The notes under the pieces: model-generated
What the model saw: the letters and a program-made list of their open reading frames with translations, nothing else
Database searches by the model: none
What the model was told of the DNA's origin: nothing
From: VAZQ01 sp036502925
GTDB lineage: Bacteria > Pseudomonadota > Alphaproteobacteria > Rhizobiales > Xanthobacteraceae
Assembly: GCA_036502925.1 (NCBI GenBank)
Contig: DASXXS010000136.1
Coordinates: 1-25,245 of the forward strand
DNA: 25,245 nucleotides
Reading direction: 5' to 3'
Made by a program: the position numbers and the translations under genes
Shown: piece by piece, positions 7,302 through 17,291 of the stretch
Layout of the letters: each line of letters starts with the position of its first letter
Position numbering within the stretch: position 1 is the stretch's first letter

Positions 7302-9563
7302 CTATGTGTTTGTCGCAACCTGCTTGGGTCTTGGTTCATCGGAAACCGAGCCGGAGACGGGTTCCGCCGCAAAGCGTAGCCGCATCCAGGCGCCGCGTTG
7401 GCCTGGTATCTTGTTCGTCGCATCGCCGAGCTCGATATGCCCGCCGTGGTCCTCCAGGATGCGGCCGACGATCGCCAGGCCGAGCCCGGTGCCCTTTTCC
7501 CGGGTCGTGACATAGGGTTCGAGCAAACGACTGCGGTTTTCTTTCGGCAGCCCGATCCCGTTGTCGACGACGTCGATGATGATGTCGCCTCCCTCGCGGA
7601 AGGCGGAAACCCGGATCTGGCCGCGGCCAAGCTCGGCAGGCGGCACGGCGGCGATGGCCTCGGCGGCGTTCTTGATGATGTTGGTAAGCGCCTGGGAAAT
7701 CAGGCGGCGGTCGAAGCGCGCCGACATCGGATCCTCGGCGATTTCGACCGCGATATCGATGTCGGGGTGACCGACCCGCAGCAGGAATATCACCTGGCGC
7801 ACCGTATCGGCCACGTCGTCCACCGCCATGACCGGCTTGGGCATGCGCGCAAAGCGCGAGAATTCGTCCACCATGCGCTTGATGTCGTCGACCTGGCGGA
7901 CAATCGTGTCGGTGCACTGCAAAAAGATTTCCGCGTCCTCCTTGATGACGGAGCCGTATTTGCGCCGCAGCCGTTCCGCCGACAGCTGGATCGGAGTGAG
8001 CGGATTCTTGATTTCGTGGGCGATGCGGCGGGCGACGTCGGCCCAGGCCGAGGTGCGTTGCGCGGCCACCAGATCGGTGATGTCGTCGAGCGTGATGACG
8101 TAGCCGTGATCGGCTTCGCCGGATTGCTCCTCGGTGACCCGGACCGACAGATTGCGTTCGCGGCCGCTGCGGTTGATGGTCACCTGCCCCTGCACCAGAC
8201 GCTGCATTCCGGCGCGGGCGCCGGTGACCAGGTCGATCAGTTCGGGCGCGACATCGGCGAGCGGCCGCCCGAGCGCTTCCGCCTGGGAGTGGCCGATGAG
8301 CCGTTCGGCGGAGCGGTTGAGGATGCTGATCCGGTTTTCGGCATCGACCCCGATGACGCCGGCGCTGGCGCCCGCCAGCACCGCCTCGGTGAAGCGGCGA
8401 CGACTGTCGATCAGGTCGCGGGCGCGCACGATGTCGTCGTGCTGGGTGCGCAGCTCGCGCGTCATCTTGTTGAAGGTCTCGCCGAGCTGGGCGAGGTCGC
8501 CTTCCGAAGCGCGGATCGGCACCTGCACGAACAGATTGCCGGTCGAGACGATCTGCGCCGCGTCGATCAGCCGGCGGATCGGCGCCACCAGGTAGTTGGC
8601 GAAATTGAGCCCGATCCAGACCGCGACCAGGAGCACGATCAGCGCGATCGCGGTGTACACCAAGGCGAACGCGATCTGCACGCCTAGCCGCTGCGCTTCG
8701 AGCTGGGCATATTGGGTGACGCCGGCCTGCGTGGCGCGCAATTGCGCGACGACCTGCGGATCGAGGATGCGCGCGACATAGAGATAGGTATTGGTATAGG
8801 ACTGCAGCTTGATGATGGCGGCCACGTAGTTGGCATCGAGAAAGAGCGCAATCTGCGGCTCCGTCTCGTTGCTGGCGGCGAGCACTTCGCGTGAGGGCTT
8901 GACAAAGGTCTGGCTGACATTGGCGTTCGCCTGCTCGATCACGTTGAGATCGCCGTCGATCATCATGACGGCGGGCAGGCCGCGAATATTGGACTGGGCG
9001 GTGAGGAATTGCCGGAACTGCTCACGGTTCTGATCGAACAGCGTCTTGGCGCGCGCCACCTCGATCGCGGTGGTGATGCAGTCGGCGCGCAGGAACTGGG
9101 CATGCTCGCGCACATAGGCGTCGGCCACGATCAGCGAGTTCTGGATCATTGATTGGGTCTGCCGCGAGAACAGCCGATCGAGCCCGCGATCCAGCGTAAC
9201 GCTCGCCACCACCGCCACCAGGATCGCCGGGACCGCGGCGATGACCGAGAACAGTCCGACGATGCGCACATGCAGCCGCGAGGCCGCCCGTCCCCGCCGC
9301 CTTGCCTGCACGATGCGAAAGACCTCCCACGCGCTGACCGCGACCAGGAACGCGATGGTGATCGCATTGGCGAGGAGCAGCGCGATCACCACCTCGTTGG
9401 TTTCCGGGATGGGGGTGAGGTCGGCCAGCACCAGGAAGGTCGCGAGCGCCGACAAGAGGGCAAGCCCGACCGCGCCCAGGCCGATCCAGCGCGACCACCA
9501 GCCGGGGGCACCGGCGGCGACGATCACGATTTCGGCTGTGGCTGCTTGGCCGACGGTCGTCAT
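7302..9563 (-). CDS. ntrY: Nitrogen regulation sensor histidine kinase NtrY
   Basis: Encodes 753 residues, typical for NtrY. Transmembrane helices lie near residues 28-48, 57-80, 100-125 and 297-320, leaving an extracytoplasmic sensor domain of about 170 residues between the last two. It continues with a HAMP domain (about 320-373), a PAS domain (about 388-500), the HisKA box with phospho-acceptor H516 in IAHEIKNPLTP, and the ATPase domain with N632 in LTNIIKNAAEAI, DVVDNGIGLP (G1) and GTGLGLAIV (G2). It phosphorylates NtrX, which follows 17 bases downstream. A 142-base gap separates it from ntrC, leaving room for its own promoter, although I could not identify a convincing one. Confidence 0.96.
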   Translation of the reverse strand: MTTVGQAATAEIVIVAAGAPGWWSRWIGLGAVGLALLSALATFLVLADLTPIPETNEVVIALLLANAITIAFLVAVSAWEVFRIVQARRRGRAASRLHVRIVGLFSVIAAVPAILVAVVASVTLDRGLDRLFSRQTQSMIQNSLIVADAYVREHAQFLRADCITTAIEVARAKTLFDQNREQFRQFLTAQSNIRGLPAVMMIDGDLNVIEQANANVSQTFVKPSREVLAASNETEPQIALFLDANYVAAIIKLQSYTNTYLYVARILDPQVVAQLRATQAGVTQYAQLEAQRLGVQIAFALVYTAIALIVLLVAVWIGLNFANYLVAPIRRLIDAAQIVSTGNLFVQVPIRASEGDLAQLGETFNKMTRELRTQHDDIVRARDLIDSRRRFTEAVLAGASAGVIGVDAENRISILNRSAERLIGHSQAEALGRPLADVAPELIDLVTGARAGMQRLVQGQVTINRSGRERNLSVRVTEEQSGEADHGYVITLDDITDLVAAQRTSAWADVARRIAHEIKNPLTPIQLSAERLRRKYGSVIKEDAEIFLQCTDTIVRQVDDIKRMVDEFSRFARMPKPVMAVDDVADTVRQVIFLLRVGHPDIDIAVEIAEDPMSARFDRRLISQALTNIIKNAAEAIAAVPPAELGRGQIRVSAFREGGDIIIDVVDNGIGLPKENRSRLLEPYVTTREKGTGLGLAIVGRILEDHGGHIELGDATNKIPGQRGAWMRLRFAAEPVSGSVSDEPRPKQVATNT

Positions 9564-9705
9564 GTCCCGGGATCAGGGTGATAGGGATAGGCGAAAACGG
9601 CGCCCCCCAGAGCGCAGTGATGCATTTCTACAACAATGTTGCCGAATTACGACATTTCCGGGGCGTGGAAACCCGGGATGCGGCCGCCGCTGGCGTCAAG
9701 GCTCG

Positions 9706-11148
<1,443 letters not shown>

Positions 11149-11158
11149 TTCTTCCTCT

Positions 11159-12286
11159 CTAGGCAGCGCCGCCCGGCTCGGCGTCGTCACCCAGGAACAT
11201 GGGCATGAGCACACGAAAGATCGTTCGTCGTGGTTGAGATTCACATTCGATGATGCCGCCGTGATCGCCCACGATCTTGGCGACCAGCGCGAGGCCCAGG
11301 CCCGATCCGGTCGGCTTGGTGGTCACGAACGGATCGAACAGATGGGGCAGGAGATCGTCGGGGACACCGGGACCGTTGTCCTTGACGCAGAACTCGAGCG
11401 GCAGCGATACGCGCGTCTTGCTGCCCGGCAGCGACAGGCGCACGCCCGGACGGAAGGCGGTCGAGAGCGCGATCTCGCCGTCGCTTGAGCCCTCCCCGAT
11501 CGATTCCGAGGCATTCTTGACCAGGTTGAGAAACACCTGGATGAGCTGATCGCGATTGGCGAATACGGGCGGCAGCGAGGGGTCATATTCCTCGAGAAAC
11601 TTGACATGGCGGGCGAAGCCCGAATGGGCCAGCCGCTTGACGTGCTCGAGCACGGCATGGATGTTGACCGGCTCGCGCTCGACCGGCCGCTCGTCGCTGA
11701 ACACTTCCATCCGGTCGACCAGCTTGACGATCCGGTCGGCCTCGTCGCAGATCAGCCGCGTCAGGCTGCGGTCGTCGTCGCCGACCGATTGCTCGAGCAG
11801 TTGCGCGGCGCCGCGGATGCCGGATAGCGGATTCTTGATCTCATGGGCCAGCATGGCGGCGAGCGCGATCACCGAGCGCGCGGCGCTGCGGTGGGTCAGC
11901 TGGCGGTCCATCTTGTCGGCAATGGTGCGTTCCTGCAGCATGACCACGACGTGGCCGGGGCTCTCCTGCACCGGCGCCACATGCAGGTCGACCAGGCGCT
12001 CGCCGGGATTGCGCGGGGTGCCGAGATCGACCTTGTATTCGTTCACGGCGGCGCCGCGCCCGCGCACCTGATCGATGAGGGCCAGCAGCGGACTGCAGAA
12101 GGGCACCAGGTCTTGCAGCGCGTAGCGCCGCAGCAGCGGGGCCGATACCTCGAAGAACGATTCGGCGGCGGCATTGGCATTGGCGATCTTGCCGTCGGGC
12201 GCAACCATGATGACGGGATGCGGCAAGGCATCGAGGACGGCTTCCGCCAAGCCTGGAAACGAGGTGATGGACTCCGCCCGGCTCAT
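11159..12286 (-). CDS. ntrB: Nitrogen regulation sensor histidine kinase/phosphatase NtrB
   Basis: Encodes 375 residues with no transmembrane helix, as expected for cytoplasmic NtrB (NRII). A PAS domain spans about residues 10-120. The HisKA region has H148 in LAHEIKNPLSGIRGAAQLL. The ATPase domain has N258 in FLNLVKNASESI, the G1 box DNGPGVP and the G2 box GSGLGLALVAKI. The kinase/phosphatase balance is set by PII protein in known systems. The ATG overlaps the dusB stop (ATGA) and GAGAGGAAAG lies upstream, so it is co-translated with dusB. Confidence 0.97.
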   Translation of the reverse strand: MSRAESITSFPGLAEAVLDALPHPVIMVAPDGKIANANAAAESFFEVSAPLLRRYALQDLVPFCSPLLALIDQVRGRGAAVNEYKVDLGTPRNPGERLVDLHVAPVQESPGHVVVMLQERTIADKMDRQLTHRSAARSVIALAAMLAHEIKNPLSGIRGAAQLLEQSVGDDDRSLTRLICDEADRIVKLVDRMEVFSDERPVEREPVNIHAVLEHVKRLAHSGFARHVKFLEEYDPSLPPVFANRDQLIQVFLNLVKNASESIGEGSSDGEIALSTAFRPGVRLSLPGSKTRVSLPLEFCVKDNGPGVPDDLLPHLFDPFVTTKPTGSGLGLALVAKIVGDHGGIIECESQPRRTIFRVLMPMFLGDDAEPGGAA

Positions 12287-13335
12287 GCGGCTTTCCTCTC
12301 GTCCCCGGCGAAGGCGACGAAGGCCACAAAGGCCTCAGCAAGGTCACGGCGAACCGCGCGCGGATCGTCCTGCGTCAGCACGCGGTGCCGCTGCAGCTTG
12401 TGCAGCGGGTCCGGCGCGCCCGCCGCCGCGGCGGCGGCATCGAGCGCCCAGCCGAGATGCTTGCGCGCGCAGCGCATGCCGATCGCGGTGCCGTAATGGC
12501 GCAGCATTTCATCGTAGAGCTGCTCGATGATCGCGAATTGGGTGGCAAGCGGCGGTGCATCCTCCCGCCGCCCGAAGGCCAGGTAACGGGCGATCTGGCC
12601 GGGCAGCCATGGACGGCCTTGCGCGGCGCGGCCGATCATCACCGCATCGGCGCCCGACGCCGAAAGCGCCGCGTCGGCGTCCTCGAACGAAGCGATGTCG
12701 CCGTTCACCACCACCGGGATCGCGACCTTGGCCTTGATGCCGCGTACCGCTGCCCAGTCGGCCCATCCCTTGTAGAACTGGCAGCGGGTGCGGCCATGCA
12801 CCGTCACTAGTCTGATCCCGGCTTGCTCGGCGCGTTGCGCCAGGTCGGGTGCGTTGATGCTGCGATCGTCCCAGCCGAGCCGCATCTTAAGCGTCACCGG
12901 AACCGAAACCGCGCCCACCGTCGCCTCGATCAGGGTCAGCGCATGGTCGAGGTCGCGCATCAGCGCGGAACCGGACTGGCCGCCGGTGACGTTGCGCGCC
13001 GGGCAGCCCATATTGATGTCGATGATGGCAGCGCCCGACGCCTCGGCGATGCGGGCGGCCTCCGACATCCAGCGCGCTTCGCAACCGGCGAGCTGGACCA
13101 CGTGGATGCCGACCCCCTGCCCCTCGGAGCGCAGCAAGGCTTCCGGACGGGCGCGCACCAGTGCCTCGCTGGCCGTCATCTCGGAGATCACCAATCCGCT
13201 GCCGAGCCCGGCTGCCGCGCGGCGGAACGGCGCATCGGTGATCCCGGTCATCGGAGCGAGCACCGCCCGGTTCGGCAAGAGGATGTTGCCGACAGCTAGG
13301 GGCGGGTCGCGAAAAGCCGATGAAGAACGCATCAT
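12283..13335 (-). CDS. dusB: tRNA-dihydrouridine synthase (DusB/NifR3 type)
   Basis: Encodes 350 residues. An FMN-dependent TIM barrel reduces uridine to dihydrouridine in the D-loop of tRNA. Motifs are APMTGITDAPFR near the N-terminus, E52 in SEMTAS, catalytic C111 in NMGCPARN, K150 in TLKMRLGW, VHGRTR at 179-184, NGDI at 211-214 and GRAAQGRPW at 235-243. Position ahead of ntrB is the classic nifR3-ntrB-ntrC order of alphaproteobacteria. Two adjacent ATGs (13335 and 13332) compete and neither has a strong ribosome-binding site. It is transcribed divergently from ispDF. Confidence 0.95.
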   Translation of the reverse strand: MMRSSSAFRDPPLAVGNILLPNRAVLAPMTGITDAPFRRAAAGLGSGLVISEMTASEALVRARPEALLRSEGQGVGIHVVQLAGCEARWMSEAARIAEASGAAIIDINMGCPARNVTGGQSGSALMRDLDHALTLIEATVGAVSVPVTLKMRLGWDDRSINAPDLAQRAEQAGIRLVTVHGRTRCQFYKGWADWAAVRGIKAKVAIPVVVNGDIASFEDADAALSASGADAVMIGRAAQGRPWLPGQIARYLAFGRREDAPPLATQFAIIEQLYDEMLRHYGTAIGMRCARKHLGWALDAAAAAAGAPDPLHKLQRHRVLTQDDPRAVRRDLAEAFVAFVAFAGDERKAA

Positions 13336-13376
13336 AAGTCATGCACACAAATTAGGCGCCTGGGGAGGCTGCATAT

Positions 13377-13404
13377 AGTTTAACCAAATTGCCTCGCTTC
13401 GCAA
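13377..13404 (-). promoter_or_regulatory. Possible sigma-70-type promoter for dusB-ntrBC
   Basis: On the minus strand TTGCGA (13404-13399) is followed after 16 bases by TAAACT (13382-13377), about 40 bases before the dusB ATG. Both hexamers match only partly, and no start site is known. A clear sigma-54 box (GG-N10-GC with good flanks) was not seen here. Confidence 0.3.
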
Positions 13405-13419
13405 GTGCTGCAGTGCAAT

Positions 13420-13431
13420 AAACCCGGGTTT
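13420..13431. repeat. Perfect 12-bp palindrome AAACCCGGGTTT in the dusB/ispDF divergent region
   Basis: AAACCCGGGTTT is its own reverse complement and sits between the two divergent genes, upstream of both candidate promoters. It could be an operator for one or both transcripts, or chance. The rest of the 225-base intergenic stretch (13336-13560) holds only weak promoter-like hexamers. Confidence 0.4.
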
Positions 13432-13464
13432 GGTCAATTTACCGACGGTTGCGCGGAATTCGGC

Positions 13465-13492
13465 TTGCGCCACCGTCCACACAGGCTAATTC
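13465..13492 (+). promoter_or_regulatory. Possible sigma-70-type promoter for ispDF-cinA
   Basis: TTGCGC (13465-13470) and TAATTC (13487-13492) are separated by 16 bases and lie about 70 bases upstream of the preferred ispDF start. The match to alphaproteobacterial consensus is moderate only. Confidence 0.3.
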
Positions 13493-13560
13493 GAAGGGCA
13501 CTGATCGCCTCCTGGATGTCGAATCTGTTGGCAGCTGAAAATCTCCTGGACGGTTCAAAT

Positions 13561-14736
13561 ATGAATGGCGTGGTCGCAGCCGTCGTGGTGGCTGCCGGGC
13601 GTGGGTTCCGCGCCGGCGGCGACGGGCCCAAGCAATATCGCGAAATCGGCGGCGAGCCTGTCATCCGTTCAAGCTTGAAGGGGCTGGCGGGCCATCCGGA
13701 CATAGCCATGGTGCAGCCGGTGATCCACCCGGACGACGCCGGTCTTTTTCGGGCCGCTGCGCGCGGGCTCGGTGTGCTCGATCCGGTTTTCGGCGGGGCG
13801 ACGCGGCAGGCTTCCGTGCGTGCCGGACTTGAAGCATTGAGCCTGCGGCAGCCGGACCTGGTGCTGGTTCACGATGCGGGGCGGCCGTTCGCGTCCGCGG
13901 CCTTGATCTCGCGCGGCATTGCTGCCGGGCGGGCCTGTGGCGCCGCCATTCCGGCACTGGCGATTGCCGACACCGTCAAGACGGTCGACGCGTCCGGCGT
14001 CGTGACCGGCACCATCGAGCGCGCGCAGCTTCGCCTGGTGCAGACGCCGCAGGCTTTCGCTTTCGCAACCTTGCTCGCAGCCCATCAGCGGGCGCGTGCC
14101 GCGGGTCGCGAGGACTTCAGCGATGACGCGGCGCTGGCCGAGTGGGCCGGCATCAAGGTCAGCACCTTCGCGGGCGAAGCCGCCAATGAGAAGCTTACCA
14201 CCGCGGACGATTTCGTGCGCATTGCGGCGGCCGAGCTGGCGGCGCTCACCGATGTGCGCACCGGCTTCGGCTACGACGTGCACGCCTTCGGGATGGGCGA
14301 CCATGTCACGCTGGGCGGGGTGCGCATCCCGCATGGGCAGGGCCTGTCCGGACATTCCGACGCCGACGTGGTGCTGCATGCGCTGGTCGACGCCATATTG
14401 GGCGCGCTCGCGGACGGCGACATCGGCGTACACTTTCCGCCCAGTGATCCGCAGTGGCGCGGCGCTTCCTCCGACCGCTTCCTCGCCTTCGCGATCGAGC
14501 GGCTACGCGCGCGCAACGGCCGTATCGCGCATCTCGACGTCAATGTGGTCTGCGAGGCGCCCCGCATCGGCCCCCATCGCGACGCCATGCGCATGCGCAT
14601 CGCCGAAATCGCGGGGATCGACCCGACTCGCGTGGCCGTGAAGGCGACGACCAGCGAGAAGCTCGGATTCATCGGGCGCAGCGAAGGCATGGCGGCATTC
14701 GCCACCGCAACCGTGCGGCTGCCATGGAAGGATTGA
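13561..14736 (+). CDS. ispDF: Bifunctional IspD/IspF enzyme of the MEP isoprenoid pathway
   Basis: Encodes 391 residues. The N-terminal IspD part (about 1-228; MEP cytidylyltransferase) has AAGRG at 11-15, GPKQY at 22-26, LVHDAGRPF at 102-110 and RLVQTPQAF at 158-166. The C-terminal IspF part (about 233-391; MECDP synthase) has GYDVHAF with metal ligands D239 and H241, SGHSDADVVLHAL with H273, DGDIGVHFPPSD and TTSEKLGFIGR. Fused IspDF is usual in alphaproteobacteria. The ATG at 13561 has GGACGG upstream; an in-frame ATG at 13516 would add 15 residues and cannot be excluded. cinA follows 16 bases downstream. Confidence 0.95.
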   Translation: MNGVVAAVVVAAGRGFRAGGDGPKQYREIGGEPVIRSSLKGLAGHPDIAMVQPVIHPDDAGLFRAAARGLGVLDPVFGGATRQASVRAGLEALSLRQPDLVLVHDAGRPFASAALISRGIAAGRACGAAIPALAIADTVKTVDASGVVTGTIERAQLRLVQTPQAFAFATLLAAHQRARAAGREDFSDDAALAEWAGIKVSTFAGEAANEKLTTADDFVRIAAAELAALTDVRTGFGYDVHAFGMGDHVTLGGVRIPHGQGLSGHSDADVVLHALVDAILGALADGDIGVHFPPSDPQWRGASSDRFLAFAIERLRARNGRIAHLDVNVVCEAPRIGPHRDAMRMRIAEIAGIDPTRVAVKATTSEKLGFIGRSEGMAAFATATVRLPWKD

Positions 14737-14752
14737 AGAGTGGAGAGATTGT

Positions 14753-15262
14753 ATGGCGGAGCAGGACCTGATCGAGCCAGCGCGCGCGTTGCTTGATCTC
14801 TGCCGGGCCAAGAAGCTCGTCATCGCGGCCGCGGAATCCTGCACCGGCGGCTTGCTGGCCGCGACCCTGACGGAAATCCCCGGCTCTTCCCAAGTATTCG
14901 ATCGCGGCTTCGTCACCTACAGCAATGACGCCAAGATCGCCATGCTGGGCGTGCCGGTCGATCTCCTCGAAACCTTCGGGGCGGTGAGCCGCGAGGCCGC
15001 GCAGGCCATGGCCAGCGGCGCGCTGGCGCAAGCCGGCGTCGATCTCGCGGTGGCGATCACCGGCATCGCCGGGCCGGGCGGCGCGCTGCCGGGCAAGCCG
15101 GTCGGGCTCGTGCATGTCGCGGTAGCATCGCGCGGCGGCCGGCGCAGCCACCAGGCGCGGCAATTCGGCGATATCGGACGCGCCGGCGTGCGCCGCGAAT
15201 CGGTGCGCCAAGCGCTTGCGATGTTGCAGGAGCTGGCCGGGCAGGAAGCGCCGTCGCGCTGA
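14753..15262 (+). CDS. CinA C-terminal-type protein (nicotinamide-nucleotide amidase, PncC)
   Basis: Encodes 169 residues, equal to the stand-alone CinA C-terminal domain. AAESCTGG (26-33), AITGIAGPGG (101-110) and KPVGLVHVAV mark the family. PncC-type proteins deamidate nicotinamide mononucleotide to nicotinate mononucleotide in NAD recycling. The N-terminal competence-like domain of full CinA is absent, which is common in Rhizobiales. GGAGAG precedes the ATG, and the gene probably shares a transcript with ispDF. Its end is only 13 bases from the convergent COQ10-like gene. Confidence 0.9.
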   Translation: MAEQDLIEPARALLDLCRAKKLVIAAAESCTGGLLAATLTEIPGSSQVFDRGFVTYSNDAKIAMLGVPVDLLETFGAVSREAAQAMASGALAQAGVDLAVAITGIAGPGGALPGKPVGLVHVAVASRGGRRSHQARQFGDIGRAGVRRESVRQALAMLQELAGQEAPSR

Positions 15263-15275
15263 TGCGCCGGACCAT

Positions 15276-15728
15276 TTACCCGGCATAGACCAAATCGGCC
15301 CGCTGCTCGAAGGCGGCCGCAAAGCGCCGAAAGGCGAGGTCGAACATGGAACCCATGAGCAGCGCCAGCATCCGGCTCTTGAACTCATAGGAGATGAAGA
15401 ATTCGACATCGCAGCTGCGCTCTCCGGCCGGGCGAAAAGTCCAGCGGTTCTCGAGACGGCTGAATGGGCCATTGAGGTATTCGACCGAGATCTGAAGATT
15501 GCGGCGGTCGAGGGTCACGCGGCTGGTGAATGTCTCGCGTATCAATTTGTAGGCCACCGTCATATCGGCCACCAGCACCTCGATGCCGTCCGGCTCGGAT
15601 TTGCGCTGACGCACCTTGAGGGCGCGGCAGAGCGGCACGAATTCCGGGTAGCGCTCCACGTCGGCGACCAGATCGAACATCTCGGTGGCGGCATGCCGCA
15701 CCCGGCGCTTGGTCGAATATTGCGGCAT
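15276..15728 (-). CDS. Type II toxin-antitoxin RatA family / COQ10-like START-domain protein
   Basis: Encodes 150 residues forming one START/polyketide-cyclase fold: VADVERYPEFVPLC near residues 21-34 is the family signature, and the C-terminus has YEFKSRMLALLMGSMFDLAFRR. In eukaryotes and alphaproteobacteria, COQ10 binds ubiquinone; in E. coli the homologue was named RatA after a reported effect on ribosomes. Synteny with lipA favours the ubiquinone-binding role, and there is no adjacent ratB-like gene to support a toxin pair. The ATG overlaps the upstream stop by one base (TGATG), implying translational coupling. Confidence 0.88.
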   Translation of the reverse strand: MPQYSTKRRVRHAATEMFDLVADVERYPEFVPLCRALKVRQRKSEPDGIEVLVADMTVAYKLIRETFTSRVTLDRRNLQISVEYLNGPFSRLENRWTFRPAGERSCDVEFFISYEFKSRMLALLMGSMFDLAFRRFAAAFEQRADLVYAG

Positions 15729-16270
15729 CAGGAGGCCCCGACCATCGCCAGGAAAGCCGCCGCTTCGCGATCATGGCCAAAGCGCGTCACGCGCAAATGG
15801 CCGCCGAACCGTTCGAGGCCATCGACAATTTGCCGCCGGTGCTTTCTCGGAAAGTCCCAAACGAAGCGAAGGAACTCGGCATCAAACTTCTCGGGGCAGC
15901 CTTGCGGTAAGTCGATCCGATTGCGGCCGTAACCCTTGACGATGCGCAGGAGCACGCGGCGCATACAAACAGCGCGCGGATAGTCAAGCCATATCAGGCT
16001 GTCGGCTCGCGGCATGCGGATGTCGTAGGTGTTGGAATAATTGCCGTCCATGATCCAGCCGGGCGCAGCCGCGAGCACCGCTGCTTGCGCGCGCCAAGTG
16101 TCCAATTCCGGGATCTGCCAGCCGCTACGCCAATAGTGAAAGTCGAGGTGGATCACGGGCAGCGCCAGTTTTTCGCCGAGCCGGCGCGCGAATGTGGACT
16201 TGCCTGCGCCCGGACCGCCGACCACCAGCGCGCGGCGTATCGGCGCCTCAGCTGCGGCCGAGCTTGCCAT
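15728..16270 (-). CDS. P-loop NTPase, adenylate kinase/topology-modulation (FlaR)-like
   Basis: Encodes 180 residues. Walker A GGPGAGKST (18-26) is followed by LPVIHLDFHYWRSGW and GWIMDGNYSNTYDIR, the pattern of small kinase-like proteins annotated as 'AAA family ATPase' or 'DNA topology modulation protein'. The substrate is not known, and the topology name comes from an old genetic inference. The start overlaps the lipA end by 23 bases, and the stop overlaps the COQ10-like start by one base, so it is translated from the lipA transcript. Kinase of a small molecule is a reasonable guess, no more. Confidence 0.8.
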   Translation of the reverse strand: MASSAAAEAPIRRALVVGGPGAGKSTFARRLGEKLALPVIHLDFHYWRSGWQIPELDTWRAQAAVLAAAPGWIMDGNYSNTYDIRMPRADSLIWLDYPRAVCMRRVLLRIVKGYGRNRIDLPQGCPEKFDAEFLRFVWDFPRKHRRQIVDGLERFGGHLRVTRFGHDREAAAFLAMVGAS

Positions 16271-17210
16271 CGCGCGCCGCCTTGAGCCGCGCGAAATCCT
16301 CGCCGGCGTGGTACGAGGAGCGCGTCAGCGGGCTCGCCGCGACCATAAGGAATCCCTTGGCCAAGGCGACGGCCGCATAGGCCTTGAACTCGTCGGGCGG
16401 CACGAAACGCGCGACCGCATGGTGCTTGCGCGAGGGCTGGAGATACTGGCCGATGGTGAGAAAGTCGACATCGGCTGCGCGCAAGTCGTCCATGACCTGC
16501 AGGACCTCCTTGCGCTCCTCGCCGAGTCCCAGCATCATCCCGGACTTGGTGAACATCGCCGGATCGAGCTCCTTCACCCGCTGCAGCAGGCGGATCGAGG
16601 CGAAGTAGCGCGCACCCGGGCGTACGCTCAGATATTTCGACGGCACGGTCTCGAGATTGTGGTTGAAGACATCGGGGCGCGCATCGACCACCGTCTCGAC
16701 CGCGCCGTCCTTACGCAGGAAATCCGGCGTCAGCACCTCGATCGTGGTCTGCGGGCAGGTCGAGCGGATGGCGCCGATCACGGCGGCGAAATGCGCAGCC
16801 CCGCCGTCGTCGAGATCGTCGCGATCGACCGAGGTGACGACGACATGCTGGAGGGCGAGCCTGCCGACCGCCGCGGCGACGCGGGCAGGCTCCTGCGCAT
16901 CGAGCGGTCCGGGCAGGCCGGTCTTGACATTGCAGAACGCGCAGGCGCGCGTGCAGGTGTCGCCCATGATCATGAAGGTCGCGTGCTTCTTCTCCCAGCA
17001 CTCGCCGATATTGGGGCAGCCGGCTTCCTCGCAGACGGTGTGCAGGCCGTGCGCGCGCACGATCGCCCGGGTTTCGAGATAGCCCCTGGAAACCGGAGCC
17101 TTGACGCGGATCCAGTCGGGCTTTCGCTCGATCGGCGAATCCGGGCGATGCGCCTTTTCGGGGTGTCGCGGCGCCGGTGAGACGTTGGTGGTGTCGAGCA
17201 CGACGGCCAT
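16248..17210 (-). CDS. lipA: Lipoyl synthase
   Basis: Encodes 320 residues. A radical SAM enzyme inserts two sulfurs into the octanoyl group on lipoyl domains. The auxiliary iron-sulfur cluster ligands are C60, C65 and C71 (CEEAGCPNIGEC); the radical SAM cluster ligands are C86, C90 and C93 (CTRACAFC); the C-terminal RSSY motif (297-300) supplies the unusual serine ligand. All key residues are present. The start has GGAGA just upstream. Its targets include the lipoyl lysines of PdhB and PdhC encoded nearby. No lipB was seen in the window. Confidence 0.97.
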   Translation of the reverse strand: MAVVLDTTNVSPAPRHPEKAHRPDSPIERKPDWIRVKAPVSRGYLETRAIVRAHGLHTVCEEAGCPNIGECWEKKHATFMIMGDTCTRACAFCNVKTGLPGPLDAQEPARVAAAVGRLALQHVVVTSVDRDDLDDGGAAHFAAVIGAIRSTCPQTTIEVLTPDFLRKDGAVETVVDARPDVFNHNLETVPSKYLSVRPGARYFASIRLLQRVKELDPAMFTKSGMMLGLGEERKEVLQVMDDLRAADVDFLTIGQYLQPSRKHHAVARFVPPDEFKAYAAVALAKGFLMVAASPLTRSSYHAGEDFARLKAARDGKLGRS

Positions 17211-17291
17211 GGAATCTCCGAAACCGTCCCAGCCTTGAGACCCCTACTTACGAAGTCGGGAGGGGTGTCACAAGGGGCGCCGGTGTCGGCT

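Noticed and set aside
9564..9705. CAACAATGTTG dyad (9631-9641) and a GG-N10-GT pattern on the minus strand upstream of ntrY, considered as a sigma-54 promoter or NtrC site.
   Set aside because: The -12 element has GT instead of GC and the flanks match poorly; the dyad lacks the GCAC/GTGC halves of NtrC sites.
15276..15728. RatA toxin annotation suggesting a toxin-antitoxin system.
   Set aside because: No partner gene of RatB type is adjacent, and the lipA neighbourhood and START fold favour a COQ10-like quinone-binding role.
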